64,000 nucleotides of DNA from Cloeon dipterum (taxonomy: Eukaryota > Arthropoda > Insecta > Ephemeroptera > Baetidae), in contig NC_088789.1 of NCBI RefSeq assembly GCF_949628265.1, positions 22,499,883 through 22,563,882 of the forward strand, read 5' to 3'. The translations under genes were made by a program, and so were the position numbers. Positions 58,430-64,000 of the stretch are shown one piece after another (the first letter of the stretch is position 1; every line of letters begins with the position of its first letter). The notes below the pieces were generated by a model that worked only from the letters and a program-made list of their open reading frames with translations, made no database searches and was not told where the DNA came from.

Positions 58430-58760
58430 GTTGGAAAAAGATGGCTTGCTTCAGTTAAAATTTAGACCTTTTAACTCTTGACTATATTTTTGCCTGATTT
58501 CGACTCGTCTCTTCTAGCTCTAGCTAACAATAAATAAGTGTGTATGAAACTTTTTTATGGTAGCTCTTGTGAAATAAAATAAGATTTCCAGTATAGGAAG
58601 ACAGTCATCACCATTTGAAAATCATGCTTTTTCAGCCACGTTTTTATAATTACCATATTTACAGAGCTTAACTAGGACAATGTTCGCTTTAACTGAATCC
58701 TTATATGAATCCAAACAATGTCACCAAGGATTTTCAAATCCTTTACAATTTGATAAAATT
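58430..58760 (+). repeat. Dispersed repeat family 'DR1', diverged copy
   Basis: Blocks TTGTGAAATAAAATAAGATT, GACAGTCATCACCATTTGAA, AATCATGCTTTTTCAGCCA, CTTTAACTGAATCCTTA and ACCAAGGATTTTC follow the order of the long copies. The left part (near 58440-58560) aligns more weakly. Confidence 0.5.
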
Positions 58761-59039
58761 AGTATATCTTTTTAAAAATTTCCATTTTAATGTTGCTCAA
58801 ATTTTAATTTCAAATTATGACTTTTCATCAATATAAGCTGGTTTTACGAACATAAAAATAAATAAGGCGTTTTCTTTGATAAATTTAATTTTTATTAGTG
58901 AAGTCTCCATCAAAGCAATCCGATTTTCCTTTGAGCAGCATCCAGGTTCCACAGGTAGTTGGTTTCTCCTTGAATGAAGGATGTTCATTTTTTGCAGGAA
59001 AGAAAACACAGGTTTTGGCTTTAGTGATGTCTTTTATTT

Positions 59040-61030
59040 TATTAACTGAGTTTCTAATAAATATAATTATACAGTAATAAATAGTAGAACTTACGGGCTA
59101 GAGAAGTATTTTTAAATTTTCACTTAACTGCTATGCTCTTTACGTGAGTGTGATAATAGTTGTGTATTACATATATAATAATATATATGATTGATTATAA
59201 CAACTTGACCATATAGAAGTTGGGGCGCGAGCGCGAGAAATTGGCTCGGCCCCGGCGTCAGAAAGGTAATATATTTATTTCATCATAGAGATATAACAGC
59301 ATTTGTGTTGTGAGAGTTATGTCTGTCTATCATGTGTGTGTGTGTTTGTTTGTGTTCCAATAACATTCACTTCCATCTGCATTAATTTAATTAGTTTGTG
59401 GCGCGTAATCATATCAATTAAAAGTTGAACTGAACCAGTCTATATTATTTGCTTTAGCTGTGTGTGTTTGTTGCGATAATCACATCTTTCTCTGATCAAT
59501 CAATCCATCAGCAGTTATCCTTGAAAAAGAAAGACACGCGTTTTCCAATTATTCGCGCAAATCACCAAACAGATTACCATTTAACACTTTAATATTTGGT
59601 GTTGCAGCTGTGACGTAGGAAAAAAAAATCAGAATTATTAAAAGTACAATAACCAACTCAACTCGAGAGCGTGCAACGGCAAAACAAAAAATTTACAAAA
59701 ATAATAACAAGAGTGAGAAAGGTGAAAATGCTGAATTTGTGTCGTCAGTGGTGAAACAGCAACCAAAAAAGTGGTTTGTCAGAAGTGTGTGGGTGTCTGT
59801 ATTATTATTTTTTTTCTTCTCAAAAGCTTAATAAAATTATTACCTTACAAAATTGCTTTTTTTCGCTTAACGGCTAGACATGATATTCATCGCTTAAGAT
59901 TAAAAAGTTTATTTTTGCCTTACAGTCTAAGACGCGGTTTAAGACCATTGTTACATATCAGTTTTGTTTTCCTCGGCGTGGTAGTTTCCTCATTCAAATT
60001 TGCTTACAAGATCATTGAACATAGATCAACTCTTGATGCGTATTGTCAACACCAGGCTGAAGTACATCATAATATGTTTTGAGACTAAAAAAATTGTGTC
60101 AGGGCGTCTTACTCGCTAAGAACCTGGCTGTCCCACCTAATCAACCCAAGGTTGTAGAATATAAGTGTAGTGTGTCTTACGCGCTAAGTGATTGCTCTTA
60201 ACTGCTAGCTGATTTCGCGTCTCATTATTTCGTTAACGATATATGAAAATAGTAGAGTCGTGCAATTTTATACATATTTATTTCGAAATGTCGCAGAGGA
60301 TTTTTTTTTGTGTTTAATTTGTCTGGCGATTAGAAAATTGTTTGCACGTTTACAATTATTACTTATTATTTGGTCTTGCTATTCGAATCTTAAAATTACG
60401 GGTAATCATGTGTTTAGTTTCGCCGCGCTCTTTTTCCTCTTAAAACTTAATGTGTACACATTGACATCAGTAGAGATGAATTAACAATAGATATGCATTT
60501 GGTTGTTTTTCTGCGATTAGCTATTACTGCGAATTTCCCAACCTGACAAAACCGTTTTCAGTCGCTTGCTTTGATGAAAGCAGTGTCGGTCGGTTGAACA
60601 TTCGACGATAATTCCCCCGAACGAGTGCCTCTTTATTATTAATTTTTCCTTTTTGTAAAATCGAAACCAGCCCTTACTTCTGCACCGTGCTGGAATAGAA
60701 GAAACTCGCGGCCCGCCGTGCTTGTGTGAATGTATGTTTGGGAGAGAAAGAGAGCTAAAATACACCTTGAACCCTCGACGTCGACGAAGACGACGCGAGT
60801 CCAAAAGAAAGAGAAGCAGCAGCAGCTCTGCTACAAATAGAAACCGATTTTGTCCCCTTGCCAGACAACAAGAAACCAAATTACAATGCTACATTTGTCA
60901 CGCCAAAAGAGAAGAGCGGGCGAACGCGTCAGGTAATAACGAGCTGAGGCGAGAAAGAGGTTCCGAAAATTCAGTCGTTTCCCGCCTCCGACCGCCCCCG
61001 CCCGCCCACCCCCGCAACGGAATCGTCGTG

Positions 61031-61087
<57 letters not shown>

Positions 61088-62997
61088 GCTCGACCGGGAA
61101 AAGAGTGCAGAACTGCGCGCGCGGATTGAGCTGTTCTCGAGTAAAAAATCGGACGGACGATTGAACATTATGATATCTCGCGGTTGACACCCACATTCCA
61201 AAATATTGCGCAAAAATATTCCATGTGTCTGTGTTTGTTTAGTAGTGATCCCTTCTTCTTGCTGCGTGAGAGAGGCATTTGGTTCAAAGGCACTCCTTGT
61301 CTTGTCCACATACTTTTAAAATTTCTTACTCAGGCACCGGGTTTTTCTTTTTATCTTTTTATTTTGTGTGTCTCCGAATTCGGTCGATTCGGCTATTAGA
61401 AAGCGATTGCATTCTCCCACCCCCTGCCCCCGTCCCCCACGGTTTGAAGGTAGTTGTGTTGTAATTTGTGATGACTAGCTCGATCGCCGACCCGCACACG
61501 CGTCACGGGCCGGCGCGTCAGTCTTCACCGCGGTTTTCTGGGCCTGAACCGTGTTTTCCTTTTGTTTTAGGTTTTCTGTGAGTTGAAAATGGCAAATTCC
61601 CTCGAATGGCGCGAGAAAGAAGAAACACGCCCGCCGCTGCCGCGTCGAGCCACTCGACGCGCGCCGCAGACGCGTTTTTGCTTCGTACCGGATGACTAGC
61701 AGTTAGATTTTCCAACCTTTGTTCCTAGCTAATTAATATCCATCATTATTTACAGTTGACATCTGCGATTGATTGGGCTTCAGCAGGGAAGATATGCGTG
61801 TGAGTGTGTACGGTGTCGAAAGATATAGTTTTATTTTTCCATTATATTACGGCGGAGTTTTACGAGAAGCGGCTTTTCCAAGACTTATACATAACAGATG
61901 TAAATAAACCTTTGAGTAAGACCACGAATATTATACAAATGTGAGTTGTTCCAAATTTACGAGTGCGTAGAGAAAGAGTAGTCATTCTTTGTGAAATTAT
62001 GTCATTCTTCGGGTCGCCCATTGTCCAATCTACGTTTTTGAGATCTAAGGTTGTGTATGCGTTACATTATTAGGATAATTTCGTCACTTCCGAGTAGGCG
62101 GCTTCAAATAAAGACGGGTAATCATCAATCAATTAACTAATAACCATTTTCACGTGTTCCATTCGCTTCGGGTTAAGTAAAACGATCGATCTTTCCTCGC
62201 AATAATTAAGTCTTAGCAGCATCATGCGCGTGTGTAAAAATAATTACAACAAAATAGAGGCCATAGAGCAATAAGAATAATCATCATCAGCATCTCATCA
62301 ATACATTAATAAATTAGCCGTCAACAAAACGAAAGGGACAATAGTTATGCAGAGATCTCTCCTCAAATAATGAAGCGAATCTTTTCTTTGCGGCAATGAC
62401 ATAATGTTCCGATCAGAAAATCAACTCGACTCTTTCCCTATTACAGTAGTTACATGTCAACTTGTTACTTTGTTTGTCATCTAAACACGTGTGTGGTGTT
62501 CTCAGCGTGCGCTGTTGTGTAGAATAATTAAATTTATTCGTACATTTACATACTACGAAATTGGTCCGTGCGAACGGACGAAACTTATCATCAATCAATC
62601 AATATTTGCGCCGTGCTTTGCACAGCTCTTTGACATCTCAGCATATATACTTTAAGTTTTTACTAATTATTTCATTAATTAATATGTCGCAGGGATTTTA
62701 TACACAGCTAACTGGTCGTACTAATTTCCATTGCCCCTCGGCGCAGAGGAGTCGTTTGTTTTAAGCGCGAATTCTTTACACTTTTGCGTTTCATCTTTTT
62801 AAAAAAGGGTCAACAACGAAAATTTCATACTTTCAAAAAAATTTCTCTCAGCTTTTTCTCTCGCGATCATCGATCGAAATTATTGTTTGTGTGAGTGTAC
62901 GAGTGACGACGCGCGTGTCGCAATCTCGGTTGCGCGCGGCCGTCCGCATCCGAAATGATACAATAACAAAAATTCTTCAATACCATTAATTAACACC
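59040..62997 (-). other. Probable long 3' UTR of the RNA-binding protein gene, or unassigned non-coding DNA
   Basis: The region left of the stop codon complementary to 62998-63000 has no coding exon and is less AT-extreme than ordinary intergenic DNA here. Minus-strand AATAAA signals occur near 59034-59042, which would give a 3' UTR of about 4 kb. It contains a (TG/CA) repeat at 61035-61085. A GC-rich block at 60940-61030 and 61490-61680 could instead be a promoter. Assignment as UTR is inference. Confidence 0.3.
61035..61085. repeat. (TG)n microsatellite
   Basis: An uninterrupted run of about 25 TG units over 51 bp. Open frames crossing it on both strands are artefacts of the repeat. Confidence 0.95.
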
Positions 62998-63135
62998 TTA
63001 CTGTAGTCGAGCCTCTTGAAGTTGAGCTGTCTGAGCTTGATATGGACTGATTCCCGGGAAGGTTCCAGGCTGCAACGCCTGCGGCAGGGTCGCGTACGTG
63101 TAGGGGGTGACGTAGCTGGCCGCCGCTGCCGCACC
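62998..63135 (-). CDS. Probable last coding exon of an RBM24/RBM38-like RNA-binding protein
   Basis: On the minus strand an acceptor TTTTGGCAG ends at 63136. The exon opens in phase 1 with A-A-A-A-A-S-Y-V-T-P-Y-T-Y-A-T-L-P-Q and ends Y-Q-A-Q-T-A-Q-L-Q-E-A-R-L-Q before TAA (62998-63000). The Ala/Tyr/Pro/Gln composition and the ending Y-Q-x-Q...L-Q-x-x-R-x-Q resemble the C-terminus of RBM24/RBM38, which bind GU-rich mRNA through one RRM. The RRM exons would lie right of the window, so the call rests on a short low-complexity tail. The sequence at the stop (ACA|GTAAGG) also looks like a donor, so an alternative splice form is possible. Confidence 0.45.
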   Translation of the reverse strand, partial: GAAAAASYVTPYTYATLPQALQPGTFPGISPYQAQTAQLQEARLQ

Positions 63136-63137
63136 TG

Positions 63138-64000
63138 CCAAAAGTCACCACACGAAAGAGTCAGTTTTGCGGCCGGAAGCGACGATGATTTCACAGCTAC
63201 ATACACAAACATGCGAGTCTACAAACGCATATTGGGTTTCGCTTTTTGGCATGCACAGTTAATTAAAAAAAAAATGAATACGGTCAGAATATTTCAGTAA
63301 ATATTTAAAATTATAGACAGAAAGAGTTTTCGCGGAAGAACAACACAAAGAAGAGATAAAAAATATCCCAACGATATTTTTTTAATATTTCTTTCTTTAA
63401 AAGGATAAATTTTAATTGCTTTTAAAGCGAATTTTGAATATTTTTACTAAAAATAATTCAACTAAAGCCAACTTGTGAATTTTTCTTGTTCTGAAACTTA
63501 TTCTAAAGCGTTTCAGTTTGGCTTTAACATTTATTTTCAAAACATCGTTACACAGTTGGCCTTTTTTGTAACACACGGATAAAAATGCAGCTTTCGTTCG
63601 CCTAAAAAATTAAATTTTTGCAGAATATTCAGAATTGCATTGACAAGACCATTTTTTCCTCGTTTAAAATAAGTATTGTGTGGCTTCACAATGGAATTCA
63701 GATGGATAATTGACCGTTTTAAACGGTTTTAATTCTGTCTTTTTAGTTTGAAGTCCTAAAATTTCATGATTCGCGTCCATTAAGCGTCTAAAAGTCAATC
63801 GTTTGTTTTATTTTTTTTTTAAATTAGCCAAATCCAGATTCCCAATGCGGGACTTTTTTCTGGAAAGATCGTTACAAGAGTATAAAATTTCATCCCATTC
63901 TTTATTTTAGACAATGTTAAATAAATGACGGGCAAAATTCAAAGTGAGACTTTTAAAAAACTATTTAAATTTCTGACTTTGCTGGAAGACTTTAGGAAAA
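63138..64000 (-). other. Intron of the RBM24/38-like gene (to the window edge)
   Basis: AT-rich DNA with no coding exon recognised. A near-palindrome ACCGTTTTAAACGGT lies near 63714-63728. Confidence 0.4.

Noticed and set aside
60722-61309. Several open frames above 110 codons around the TG microsatellite
   Set aside because: Their length comes from poly-Val/Cys or poly-His/Thr translation of the TG/CA run and from Arg-rich low complexity.
1-64000. tRNA genes and CRISPR arrays
   Set aside because: No GTTCRAATC-type T-loop with a matching cloverleaf was noticed, and no regularly spaced direct repeats were seen. A tRNAscan run would settle the first point.

Overview
The window looks like nuclear DNA of an arthropod, most likely an insect. 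It is AT-rich with GC-richer coding exons, genes have many short exons with GT-AG introns, and the encoded proteins are animal families. The species cannot be named from the sequence. All gene models below were assembled by hand from reading frames, splice-site consensus and intron phase. Every internal phase closes in the multi-exon models.

Layout. Positions 1-282 hold the first coding exon of an acyl-CoA-binding-domain gene (minus strand). It is followed by a long non-coding stretch with promoter-like motifs and dispersed repeats. Positions 7996-15990 (plus) encode a roughly 993-residue mucin-like, SEA/EGF-domain single-pass membrane protein. Positions 17177-19083 (minus) encode the DEAD-box helicase DDX49, and 19624-21896 (minus) a mitochondrial-type arginase. 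Head-to-head with arginase, 22696-25800 (plus) encodes a complete phosphoenolpyruvate phosphomutase with a mitochondrial-like presequence. Tail-to-tail with it are two adjacent syntaxin (Qa-SNARE) genes on the minus strand (25813-28286 and 30212-40447). They share exon lengths and look like a tandem duplication. Positions 43260-45284 (plus) encode a secreted DUF3105 (TP53I13-like) protein. Positions 45285-55460 are gene-poor. Positions 55470-57127 (plus) encode a C2H2 zinc-finger protein. The right end holds the probable last coding exon of an RBM24/38-like RNA-binding protein (62998-63135, minus) with a probable long 3' UTR to its left.

Special points. The phosphomutase is the C-P bond-forming enzyme of phosphonate biosynthesis, with all expected active-site residues, in an intron-containing animal gene. 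It shares an 800-bp divergent promoter region with arginase. Its coding end lies 12 bp from that of the neighbouring syntaxin, whose poly(A) signal overlaps its own stop codon. An unnamed dispersed repeat family occurs about eight times, and a 204-bp element with perfect 15-bp terminal inverted repeats lies at 57437-57640. No tRNA, rRNA or CRISPR array was recognised.
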